The notes beneath the pieces are model-generated. The model worked only from the letters and a program-made list of their open reading frames with translations. It was not told where the DNA came from and searched no databases. A program made the position numbers and the translations under genes. Positions 23,507 through 35,700 of a stretch of 64,000 nt of DNA are shown piece by piece; position 1 is the first letter of the stretch, and every line of letters begins with the position of its first letter. Source of the stretch: Cheilinus undulatus (Eukaryota > Chordata > Actinopteri > Labriformes > Labridae); assembly GCF_018320785.1 (NCBI RefSeq), contig NC_054868.1:894885-958884 (forward strand), in the 5' to 3' direction.

Positions 23507-24251
23507 CAGGGGTGTCAAACTCAAGGCCCGGGTGCCAAATCCAGCCCGTGGAACAGTTACACGCGGCCCAAAAGATCATATCCTATTCTTATTTTAGCTG
23601 GCCCTAAAATCTGAGGTCTGCAGATTTCCTCCAGTATAAAAATGTAAACTTAACCTCGATGATATTAAATATCTTTAAGTCACAAATATGTGAAAAATAA
23701 GGAATAAAAATAATGAGAAAAAAATGTGAGAAAATAAATTAATTTGTTTTCATTTCATATTTTCCATTCTGCATTGCACAATTATGACTTCAATCTATTA
23801 CTTGGACTTTCATATCATATTTTAACTTTGTCAATTTATAATTTTCACTTATCTCATATTTTGAGCTTTTCAATTTATTATTACAACCTTTATCTCACAT
23901 TTTTACCTTTAACCTTTGCACCATTTTAAATTTTAAGTTGTATTTTTGCTTTGACTGGACTTTCTATTTAATATATTTGTCTTTTAAAGCATTATTTTAA
24001 CATCTAGTTTTGTGTTTTGACCTTTTAAACTAATAAGTTTTGACTTTTCATCTCAGATTTTGAGCCTTTTAACATAACATTTTGACTTTTAAATCTCAAA
24101 ATCATTTATCATCAGTGCTAGTTTTTTCTCCATAATTTATTACTGGTGAAAATGAGGTTGACAGTTTGGTTAAAAGTGGACCCTGTTAGGCCCTCAGGTT
24201 AGACCTGAAATCAGAATCTGGCCCCTTCTGTGATCGAGTTTGACACCCCTG
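23507..24251. mobile_element. Non-autonomous hAT-like transposon
   Basis: Ends caggggtgtcaaactcaagg and gatcgagtttgacacccctg are inverted repeats of each other, a well-known hAT end type. The flanks share cggtatg directly at both borders (23500-23506 and 24252-24258), a slightly decayed target duplication. The inside is AT-rich with ttttgactttt words and no transposase frame. Confidence 0.82.
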
Positions 24252-24258
24252 CGGTATG

Positions 24259-24895
24259 GTATAGACGTTTACTTCTGCCAACAGAACTCCATGCCAAGGA
24301 TATGTGGAACAGGCTGTCTGGTTTCTTAACTACTAAACTTTTTTACCTGATCATACCAGAAGAAATGCAAATTTTCCCCTTACTTCATTGACAAGGGATT
24401 TTCCAACGTGCATACAGGAATTAAATTTAAAAAAATTACTTCCTCTGGAGCATTTATGAGGCTTTTAAAGAGGGGAGGCTGGACTATGAAGGGTCATTTT
24501 TTTAAAGGTTTGTTGCCATTTGTAGTTTCTGCTTGTGTTTTAATACTATTGTGTTAAAGTGGAGGTAAACTGATGGACAACCAAAGGGGATCCAAGAGTG
24601 AACCCTGTGGGACGCCACATCTTTGCTAATGATAAAAGCTCTGGTTTAAAACGACTGAACATTTTCTATGTAGTTAAATCTCACTCAGCAGGTTCTCGGG
24701 GTGTTTGCTCTGTTAAAAACTCCAAACAGCGTCCAGTTTCCAGCCAGTGCTCAGGCTTTGGCGTGTTTTCTTTAACCATCCTGTTACGCTCTGGTGTGAT
24801 AAGAACTGAAGAGCTGATTGGATGTAGTTAAAGGTGAAGTCAGATTTCCCCACGGTGCCTGAACACAGCAGAGAGAGATGTTTGTGAATCGTCCG
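24259..24895. other. rcor3 3' flank
   Basis: Follows the rcor3 stop codon on the minus strand and probably includes its 3' UTR. No strong AATAAA was found. No other gene is seen. Confidence 0.4.
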
Positions 24896-25282
24896 TTAGT
24901 GGATGGAGGAAGAAGAGGTCGGTTCTGATTGGTGGACGGCCAGGCTGGGCGGCTGCTGGGTGGAGCTCGGCCCTGATCCCCCTGGGTTGCTGCAGAGGGT
25001 CATGGGAGCGGGAGGGCGAGGGTTGAGGCGGGGAGGAAGGGGGTTGGAGGGGCGGATGAGAGGCGGGGGCTGCTGCAAGGTGGGGCGGGGCTGCAGAAAG
25101 CGGGCCTGCTGCTGGAGGGGCGGGGGCTGGCGGTGCAGGGAGGGCGTGGCGGGGAGGGAGGGCCGCAGGAGGGGAGGGGGCTGGTGGAGGGAGGATGAGG
25201 AGGAGGCGCTGGACGTCACTGGAATCTGAGCTGAAGAAGTGGAGGAGGCAGCCGGAGATGCACCAGAAGAGGTCACCTGACC
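24896..25282 (-). CDS. rcor3: rcor3 exon 12: Pro/Gln-rich C-terminus and stop
   Basis: 387 bases from acceptor ctctgcag to the TAA at 24896. Ser-rich first, then [20 protein letters not shown] and [20 protein letters not shown], typical of the long RCOR3 isoform. It ends in a Ser-run and IH. The opposite strand is also open because of the GC-rich proline codons, but this is not a gene. Confidence 0.93.
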   Translation of the reverse strand, partial: GQVTSSGASPAASSTSSAQIPVTSSASSSSSLHQPPPLLRPSLPATPSLHRQPPPLQQQARFLQPRPTLQQPPPLIRPSNPLPPRLNPRPPAPMTLCSNPGGSGPSSTQQPPSLAVHQSEPTSSSSIH

Positions 25283-28200
25283 CTGCAGAGAGGAAGGGGC
25301 GGGGCCATAATAACAAAAAGGTGAGCTAATGTCACTTAAAGCATGATTCAGGTGGTTTTTTACCTTCATCTCACCTGTTATGGGATCTAACTCAGGACAT
25401 TACTGTGAACATTTGACTGTAAGAGTTGGTCTAATGAATTCAGATCAAAGTTAAATGTTTGTACCTTTTGTTAAATTAAAAGCAATTTCAATTATTAACA
25501 TAAAAATATCCAACCATTACTCAAATGTGTCCCCCTGTCAAAACTAATGTTGCCCTCCTCGTCATACCAGCGCCCCATCCCTGATCTCGAGTATACTGAA
25601 CTAACCCTAAAAATGTTGTTTATACCATAATGACCATAAAAAGGATTGAATCTTGTATAGTATCCTGTTAAAGTCTCACCTCTTCATCCTCTTCATCGGT
25701 GCTCTTCCCTGACGGAGTAGTAGAGCTGTTCTTCCCCTCCTCTCCAGAGGTGGCGCTGTCTCCGTTTGGTGCTTGTGTTCCCTGCTCGGCCTCCCACTCC
25801 TGCAGCACCTCATCCAGATTGAACCTCCGCCGGTAGTTCACAAAAAAGTTCTTGACCTGACCCACCGTCTTGTTCCCGATGACGTCAGCGATGGCCTGGA
25901 AGTCTTTGCCGTATTTCCTCACACCTACACGAAGTTAAAAAGGTGGGATTAACCTTTGAACTGAGGTTTAATAAACAGAGGAAGAAGTTAAATATGTGAC
26001 AGCTCTGTGATTGTTAAATGGCCTCCTCCTTTAAAGACTAAAGCTTCACCTCCTCCACCCCAGCCTCCTCCTTTATAGACTAAAGCTTCACCTCCTCCAC
26101 CCCAGCGTCCTCCTTTATAGACTAAAGCTTGCTTCACCTCCTCCACCCCAGCCTCCTCCTTTATAGATTAAAGCTTCACCTCCTCCACCCCAGCCTCCTC
26201 CTTTATAGACTAAAGCTTCACCTCCTCCACCCCAGCGTCCTCCTTTATAGACTAAAGCTTCACCTCCTCCACCCCAGCCTCCTCCTTTATAGATTAAAGC
26301 TTCACCTCCTCCACCCCAGCCTCCTCCTTTATAGACTAAAGCTCCACCTCCTCCACCCCAGCCTCCTCCTTTATAGACTAAAGCTCCACCTCCTCCACCC
26401 CAGCCTCCTCCTTTATAGACTAAAGCTTCACCTCCTCCACCCCAGCCTCCTCCTTTATAGACTAAAGCTTCACCTCCTCCACCCCAGCGTCCTCCTTTAT
26501 AGACTAAAGCTCCACCTTCTCCACCCCAGCCTCCTCCTTTATAGACTAAAGCTTCACCTCCTCCACCCCAGCGTCCTCCTTTATAGACTAAAGCTTGCTT
26601 CACCCTCATATCCAAATTCATGCTACTAGAGATGAATTGCTTTTGGACTAATTTTATTGTATTCAGTACTTATTGACATAAATGTTTCTATCCATATGGG
26701 GGTCTCTAGCTATGTGCTCCCTGGATATACATACACCCTATTACAGAGCTGATCCAGTCCGGATGAGACATCCCATCTATATGCAGTCTGAGCCATCAGT
26801 TATAATTTCATTGAGGTATGTCCACACAAAGCATTTAATCACTTGATATCTCAAAGCATTTATCTGACATAAATCCCATTTAAAGCATCGTTATCAGAAG
26901 TTTACCTTGAACTGCCAGCAGCTGCTCGTCTGTGGTCCAGCGTGCGTTAACCTTCTGGTTACTCTACAGGAACAAACATTTAAAGGATTAAATCATGAAG
27001 GTGTTAGAAGGTCAGTTCATGTGTTAGGATTAAAGTTTTACCTCAGGCAGCCTGAGTTCTTCAATCCCGGACTCCAGCATGTGTTTCAGTCCACTGTTCA
27101 TCTGTTTGGCGTTCTGAACCTGAAGAACAACAGGCAAACTCTCAAGTGATGTTCACAGAACTCAAAGGAAACACAGTCCTTCATTCTGAGGATAACCACA
27201 AGGTGGCAGCAGAGGTCAGACAGAGCAGGAGTTTATACAGGACAACTCGGGCACACCTGGGGTTTCCACCTGAGCTCATACGCACCTGAGCAGCATGGAG
27301 GGTAGCTAAAGAGACTGTTTTTACCAGCTTTACTGATGAAAAGTTAGATTCTGATCCTTAAACATTTTCTTTCCTTTCCACCTCGGCTTTCTCAGACCCC
27401 TGATGATGACTGTGATGATACTGATGAAGAAGGGGAGTGTGTAGCGCCACCTACCTGTCTCTTGAGGGACACCAGCTCCATGTCCAGCTGACGGAGGAGG
27501 GTGTTGGCGGCGGAGGCGCTGCAGGACACTGCCACAACGTCCTCCTGGGTCAGGTACATGCCTTTAGGGGGGCGGCAGCGGGAGCGCTGGTGGTGTCGGT
27601 GCTGGAGGGTCTGATGCTCCCGCCGACCCAACGCCATCTTTGATCCCGGCACCACCGGCTCCACCTGGTTCTGCCAGGACGGAGGGGCAGATAGCATGTT
27701 TACTGGGATTCTCTACAGCCTACAGCGCCTGTATATGGTAAAACCAGTTCATCCACCTACCTCTTTCTTGGCTTCCTTGTTGGGGTCATAGTCGCTGTCG
27801 TTGGCTTCAATGGGATTGGCCTCCTCCATCTCCTCATCACTACGGCAACAAGAAGATTAAAAATTCAGCTGCTTCAAAACAACAACAACCAAAACAGCAA
27901 CACAATAAACCCAGACAGAGGACCAAACAACATCCTAAAGAACATCCTGTTAATAACAACAACTCCTAAAAATAGGAAATAAACTGTTCAACTGACCAAA
28001 ACTTAATAACCATAGTCCCAGTTACTACAACAAAACCCAACAACATCAAAAATACTCCAACATTTCCAAAAACTTTCCAAATAACTCCAACAGAACAACT
28101 TCAACAATTGCATCAACTCCATCAGCAACAAACCTAACAACTTTGTCAACAACAAACCCCAAAACTCCTTCAGCAAATCCACCAACTCCATCAGCAACAT

Positions 28201-29654
28201 CATCAACAACTCTTTCTGCAACAACCCTGATGAACCAAACAACTCCATTTAGAACCCCAATGCTCAGCAACAACTCCAACAACTCTATGAACATTCCTAA
28301 CAACCAGGAGATAGAAAATATCGATACACTGATATATCGCAATATTTCACTGCACAATACTGTGTCGATATCTTAAAATGCAGTATCAATATTTTTTAAA
28401 GTAATAATTCACTTTGTTGGTGCAGTAGTTTGTGGTGTAATTTAACCCCCTGACTGCTAGTTGGGGGCAGGCAGTTGACTCCTCCCTCTTCTCCCCTGCT
28501 TAGACAACAAGATCACGCAAGATCTCGGTCTGAGTGAGCCGGTTGCTCATGCCTACCCAGCAGTGCAGCTTCTGCTGCATTTGTAGTGGATATGTGGACT
28601 TATTTTGGCTTCCAAAACATTCAAGACGGTACAGACTTCAACAGGAGTCAAGTCGTTTGTAAGATATACCACACCAGAGTGAAATACTTGGACAATACGA
28701 CAAACCTGAGCATCACACTGGCCTGTCACATCATGCCCTCCTCACAACACAGTCCTTAAAGCTGACATGAGGATCAGTCTTCCTCCACAATCACCTTGTC
28801 TTTAAGATATACTAGCTAATGTACCATTAAATTTAAAGATTTACTCTATATAAATTTATTTTTCCATTTTTCTTTGAGAAATCCTGAAAGCATTTTAAAT
28901 CATGACTACAAACGGGAAAAATCACCATCTTCAAATTGCACAAAGAGTTAAAACTCTAGATGATGCAAGACCATATATTTTAGAATACTCCATATAGTTT
29001 TTATTTGTATACTACATATATAATTTTAATATTTTTTTATTAATAGTTTAATTCTGTTATGTTATATTCCATATCAACTTAAAATTACTGTTATTTATTT
29101 ATATACATAAACATATACAGAGCTTAACAAACGTATTAGTCCACCTGTCCTATTTGTCTCAGAGACCATCCAGCATCATGAAGTGCTTTAATGCGGACTC
29201 TTTCATTTTCAGTCAGCTCTCCACGTTTTACCATTTTGAACAGGAATGAGGAATTTCAAACTGAATTCACCCAAATTTGAGTCAGCTCACTGGGCTTCTC
29301 TGAGAAGTCAGAAATGAATCAAGCATAACATTCAACCACTAAAACTCATTTTTCTGTTCAGGAATGACAGTAAATAACTATAATTTGAAATATTGACCAA
29401 GAAATATTAATGTGCTTTAATATTTTTTTCAGTTTTTGTTTTGTAAACCAGTAAATTTGAAAATTCATGGATAACAATAATAATTCTATTTTAGCATTAA
29501 AAATATCAGTTGGGTTAAAGAGCTTCTACATATTGGTGTATTAACCATAGCAGAAACATCAAAAATGATTTTGGTAATTACCAATGCTGTTAATTTAGGG
29601 CAGCTGTGGCAGAAACCTGACTTTGGGTGGTGGTCTAATAAATTTGTTAAGCAC

Positions 29655-29706
<52 letters not shown>

Positions 29707-32700
29707 ACAAGAATATTGCAATATATTACAAGAATATTTCGATATCAACACCCCTGTATCGTGATATGTATCGTATCACCAGATTCTTGCCAATACACAC
29801 CCCTACAATCAACCTTTAACAAAAACTACAACAAAGCCCCCAAAACCCTCCAAAAACACCCCCTTACAGGTCAAACAGACCCGTCCTGATGGGTGATGCC
29901 ACATAACACTAGAGCACTGTTCTTGTCTGAGTTTAAGTAATTAATTGAACCTGATGATGTTACTGTTTATACAGCTTAAGATTCACTTCCTGTGTATAAT
30001 GCATTATGGGACATGGAGGCCATCAGCTGTACATTCTGAGCCTCTCCAGTTTTCATACAGATTTAGAGGTGATGTGAGATCTTTTCTCTGTATTAAAGCA
30101 GAAAACCATTGCTGTAGCTCCCCCTGCTGTTCAAACCATCCTACTACCACCTGCTGCGGATGAAACATGAACTTTGTTCTAAATATTTATTTTATTATTG
30201 AGGTTTACTGTCGATAAAAGGTCACCTGAGCTCATCTTCTGCTGGCTGAGTCATACCTGTCATCCTGGTTGCTCCTATTGGCCAGTTTTCGAGCCTGTCG
30301 GTCCATCAGACTGGTTCTGGATCGAGTCTTCTTCCAGGAGTAGTAATACTTCACCAAACTGGAGATGGATTTATCAGGTAACTGCAGGACACATGAAAAA
30401 TAGCCACCATTTAAAACCAACAGCCCTCTGAATGAAAGCTGAACCCTGCTTGATAAGTTTGAGTGTTTACCATCTGCTGGATGCGGTGGAAGCTCTTCCC
30501 GTGAAAGCTGAAGGCCTGCTCGAACAAAACTTTGTCCTCCACCGTCCACTCGTCAGGAAACGGCGTGAAGTTTGGCAGGTCGGCCAGAGACTTCTCAATG
30601 TTGTGTTTGTGCCAGAAGAGCATGCCCAGAGCCTGTGAACATTCACATAACATATTCTGAACCACATGAACTCAAATGTAGAAAAGATGTCTACAAGCAA
30701 AAACCCTTCTCATAGTAGCTTTTATCTAAAAAGAAAGGAAGTGGTCTCAACCTTTTCAGTAATGATCCCCAGCACAAACACCTTTGTTTAACAGACTGAT
30801 TGATCAATCTGCTTCTAAAGCAGCTTCAAGGATCAGTCATGTCAGATAAAGTTGAGGAAAAATGTCCCTCGCGCTGACCAGTAGTCTGATGTCTTTAGAT
30901 GGAGGCAGACACCCACCTGCTCCACGTTGTACCCATGTTTCTCTTTGGCAATGGCGATGTACTCGTCCACTGTAAAGGGAAAAAACAAACCTTTAGTCTA
31001 AGATATACTTAACTGGGATCTGAGGACCTCGTAGAGGACCAGAGGAGCTGATTTAGAACCTTTAGAGAATATGTAACAGGGATTTAGCTCAGACTGATGC
31101 AGAGGTGGACTGGGATGTCTTCATCTGGACTGGATCAAATATATTTATCAATCACAACTCCCTTGTGACTTTCTGTCCTGAAATGTCTTTTCAGTTTCTG
31201 TTTAAACACAGTTTGACAACTTTGTTCCCTTAGGTTGGTAACTTTTGGAAAAGTGCAAACTATGGCCTTCTATTTGGAAGAAATGCAGAGAAATAGTCCC
31301 CAACATCCCCAGCTTCACAAACATTCTGTCTTCTGCCTTAAAAATTAACATCATGCTTAAAGGCTAATAATCAATTTGTCCTCCTCCTTTGATGATGTCA
31401 TTCTTTAAAGCTAATAATCAATTTGTCCTCCTCCTTTGATGATGTCATTCTTTAAAGCTAATAATCAATTTGTGCTCCTCCTTTGATGATGTCACGCTTT
31501 AGAGCTAATAATCAATTTGTGCTCCTCCTTTGATGATGTCATCCTTTGAAGCTAATAATCAATTTGTCCTCCTCCTTTGATGATGTCATTCTTTAAAGCT
31601 AATAATCAATTTGTCCTCCTCCTTTGATGATGTCATTCTTTAAAGCTAATAATCAATTTGTGCTCCTCCTTTGATGATGTCACGCTTTAGAGCTAATAAT
31701 CAATTTGTGCTCCTCTTTTGATGATGTCATGCTTTAGAGCTAATAATTAATTTGTCCTCCTCCTTTGATGATGTCATTCTTTAAAGCTAATAATTAATTT
31801 GTCCTCCTCCTTTGATGATGTCACGCTTTAGAGCTAATAATGAATTTGTCCTCCTCCTTTGATGATGTCATTCTTTAAAGCTAATAATTAATTTGTGCTC
31901 CTCCTTTGATGATGTCATCCTTTGAAGCTAATAATCAATTTGTCCTCCTCCTTTGATGATGTCACGCTTTAGAGCTAATAATTAATTTGTGCTCCTCCTT
32001 TGATGATGTCATCCTTTGAAGCTAATAATCAATTTGTCCTCCTCCTTTGATGATGTCACGCTTTAGAGCTAATAATCAATTTGTGCTCCTCCTTTGATGA
32101 TGTCATCCTTTGAAGCTAATAATCAATTTGTCCTCCTCCTTTGATGATGTCACGCTTTAGAGCTAATAATCAATTTGTCCTCCTCCTTTGATGATGTCAT
32201 GCTTTAGAGCTAATAATTAATTTGTGCTCCTCCTTTGATGATGTCACGCTTTAGAGCTAATAATCAATTTGTCCTCCTCCTTTGATGATGTCACGCTTTA
32301 GAGCTAATAATTAATTTGTGCTCCTCCTTTGATGATGTCACGCTTTAGAGCTAATAATCAATTTGTCCTCCTCCTTTGATGATGTCACGCTTTAGAGCTA
32401 ATAATCAATTTGTCCTCCTCCTTTGATGATGTCATGCTTTAGAGCTAATAATTAATTTGTCCTCCTCCTTTGATGATGTCATTCTTTAAAGCTAATAATT
32501 AATTTGTGCTCCTCCTTTGATGATGTCATCCTTTGAAGCTAATAATCAATTTTTCCTCCTCCTTTGATGATGTCACGCTTTAGAGCTAATAATCAATTTG
32601 TCCTCCTCCTTTGATGATGTCATGCTTTAGAGCTAATAATTAATTTGTGCTCCTCCTTTGATGATGTCACGCTTTAGAGCTAATAATCAATTTGTCCTCC

Positions 32701-35700
32701 TCCTTTGATGATGTCACGCTTTAGAGCTAATAATGAATTTGTCCTCCTCCTTTGATGATGTCATGCTTTAGAGCTAATAATTAATTTGTCCTCCTCCTTT
32801 GATGATGTCATTCTTTAAAGCTAATAATTAATTTGTGCTCCTCCTTTGATGATGTCATCCTTTGAAGCTAATAATCAATTTGTCCTCCTCCTTTGATGAT
32901 GTCACGCTTTAGAGCTAATAATCAATTTGTGCTCCTCCTTTGATGATGTCATCCTTTGAAGCTAATAATCAATTTGTCCTCCTCCTTTGATGATGTCATG
33001 CTTTAGAGCTAATAATTAATTTGTCCTCCTCCTTTGATGATGTCATGCTTTAGAGCTAATAATCAATTTGTCCTCCTCCTTTGATGATGTCATGCTTTAG
33101 AGCTAATAATTAATTTGTCCTCCTCCTTTGATGATGTCATGCTTTAGAGCTAATAATCAATTTGTCCTCCTCCTTTGATGATGTCATGCTTTAGAGCTAA
33201 TAATCAATTTGTCCTCCTCCTTTGATGATGTCATGCTTTAGAGCTAATAATCAATTTGTCCTCCTCCTTTGATGATGTCATGCTTTAGAGCTAATAATTA
33301 ATTTGTCCTCCTCCTTTGATGATGTCATTCTTTAAAGCTAATAATTAATTTGTGCTCCTCCTTTGATGATGTCATTCTTTAAAGCTAATAATCAATTTGT
33401 CCTCCTCCTTTGATGATGTCACGCTTTAGAGCTAATAATTAATTTGTGCTCCTCCTTTGATGATGTCATCCTTTGAAGTCTTTAAAAGGCCATAGAAAGA
33501 TGATGTCATCAAAGCTTATAAAACATTCCCTCCTTGCTCTCTGCATGCAGGCCAGTCTAGACCCCCAGCTGTCATTCCAGGGTAACCAGTGCCACACAAG
33601 TATCAGTAGCTAAATAGTGTATCACTGTGTCTTTTTAAAGCATGTTGATGGGGACATGAGGGAGAAAAGCTGTTAAAGAGGCACCGCTAGCCTCTTAGCT
33701 GGAGGCTAATTGTCCCCCATTCATTCTTATTAGCATGTAGGGATACCAAGCTACAGTCAGAGAGCCAGAGATGATGTCTGGGCTGTTGTTGGAACCAGAG
33801 GAGGGACAGAGAGTTCTGACATCATCATCTCCTGGTATCTGAATGACAAAAATGCATCGTTAATGTAAATATAAACAGGGACTTACACTTTGAGTCGACG
33901 ATGTTGTGATATGGAGACCAGACGAGCATCCCTCCGCTGTCTTTATCAGAGTACTTCGTAGAACCTACAAGTAAGCACACAAAATAATGTTTTTATGTGT
34001 GGTATAATGAGTGGTGGTAGAAAAAGAAACACAGCTTTACCTCTTTCTTTGTGTCTGTTTATTTATGGAGGAAGCATCAAACAGCATCAAACACATTTAT
34101 TATTATTATTAATATTATTTTTAACTTTCAGCTATCTTTCTTTTTAATGCCATTTCTGTCAGATCATCCGTTTAAGAGAAATACTGAAATAATAGCTACA
34201 CAAAGAACAATTTAACTGTAAGTAAAAGGTTGAAAAAGGAGGTCATGAATTACATTCAATTACTAACTAGTTAAAATGTGCAACCTCTCCATCGAACACG
34301 AAAATTCAACCTTTAGCTGTTTATAGGGTGCTTCCTGAACATTTTAGAGGATGGTCCCAGGAGACCTTTTTCCTTTCGTCTAGTCATGATCTGTATGTTT
34401 ACCAATTTCCATGCATAAACTATGACTGCCTTCAGAGACATTAACGTCACTAGGAGAGTTTGCTGGGACACAAAGATTTTATATCAGAAAAGAACTTAAG
34501 TGACCTTGTAGATTTGACTTTATTCATTTATCCACACCAGAAACCTGATCAAAACTAAATGGCACTGAGCTTTGTGACCCCACAAACCCTTTCAGAGTAA
34601 CGTTAACGTCTCTGAAAGCCAAGCGTTCACAGTGGAACTCTCTCAATATAAAAATACGAACGCCTGTACGTTCAGTCTCATGTTACGGTTGTACGAGGTT
34701 TTGGCCCCTGAAGACTTTCAGGTCTTGGCCGTAGAAGACTTAAGTTTGGGAGAGGCTGGTACAGAAGTCTGATATTTAAAAAAATAAAAAAATATGAAGG
34801 CACTGTTAGTTAAAATCCACATATGCCACATGTGTCAGAGAATACTTTGTACTGTAAAGCTCCAAATTTGTACTATTTATCTCACAGTTATGACTTTCTT
34901 TTAAAGAATTTTGATTTTTTTTCTTATTTTTTTTTATTTCATCTCACGATTTTGACTAAAAAAGTGAAATTAATATTTTTTAATCTTATTTTAATTATCA
35001 ACTGTCTCATGACAGTGATTTCTTTGTCTCTTAATTCAACATAATGGACTTCCACTCTCAAAATGTTGCTATTATAACCCAACATTTTGACTTTGTTTGT
35101 TAGAATTTATCTTTAAAACTCACCATTATGGCTTTCTTTTCTTTCCATATGTAAATTGGCTTTTTTAAAATCATATTTTAAAGGAAGAACTGTATTGTCA
35201 TTAAATGAGCCAGCATAAAACAGTTACAATCTCTATCATGGTGCAAATGTTTTATTAAATAAGCATAAACAGCATCCATTCATGATAATAACAAATATCC
35301 ATTTTAATGATAAAGCATTTGAAAAATTTTGACAACTAAAACTTTGAACTGTCTGACAGTTAACACATTTTTTCTACAATTTCATCATTTGCTTCATACT
35401 TGATTTTATTTTTTCTCATATTTTTGACAATATTTTGATGCAATTTTAAAGGGAATTCAATATTAATCACATTAATCGTGATTAACTACAATCCATGAAT
35501 AGTGCACTTTTTTGTAATCATGATTAACCTCCTAAGACCCTGCATGGTCATTTGAGGACGTCACATCCTGGCTTTCTGAAACATAAGAGCACTTTCTACA
35601 TTTAGAATTGTTGAGAAAATTGTCTGAACTGTCCATTGCAGTTTGAGTTATTCATTTGAAATACTGGAAGAAACTGCTATCAAATTTTCTGGAATTTTCA

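Larger units (their letters stand above)
28300..29806. mobile_element. Decayed hAT-like element with nested Tc1 copy
   Basis: Bordered by AT-rich arms with atatcgatac words on the left and an end reading ttgccaatacacacccctac on the right. Inside are a BED-finger fragment (28583-28759) and a complete short Tc1-type element (29118-29656). The left limit is uncertain. It lies in rcor3 intron 6. Confidence 0.6.

Noticed and set aside
24903..25229. Plus-strand Gly/Arg-rich frame
   Set aside because: Antisense shadow of the proline-rich last exon of rcor3.
26115..26629. Glycine/tryptophan-rich or LHLLHPS repeat protein
   Set aside because: The 42-bp intron repeat is open on both strands; it lies between two SANT2 exons of rcor3.
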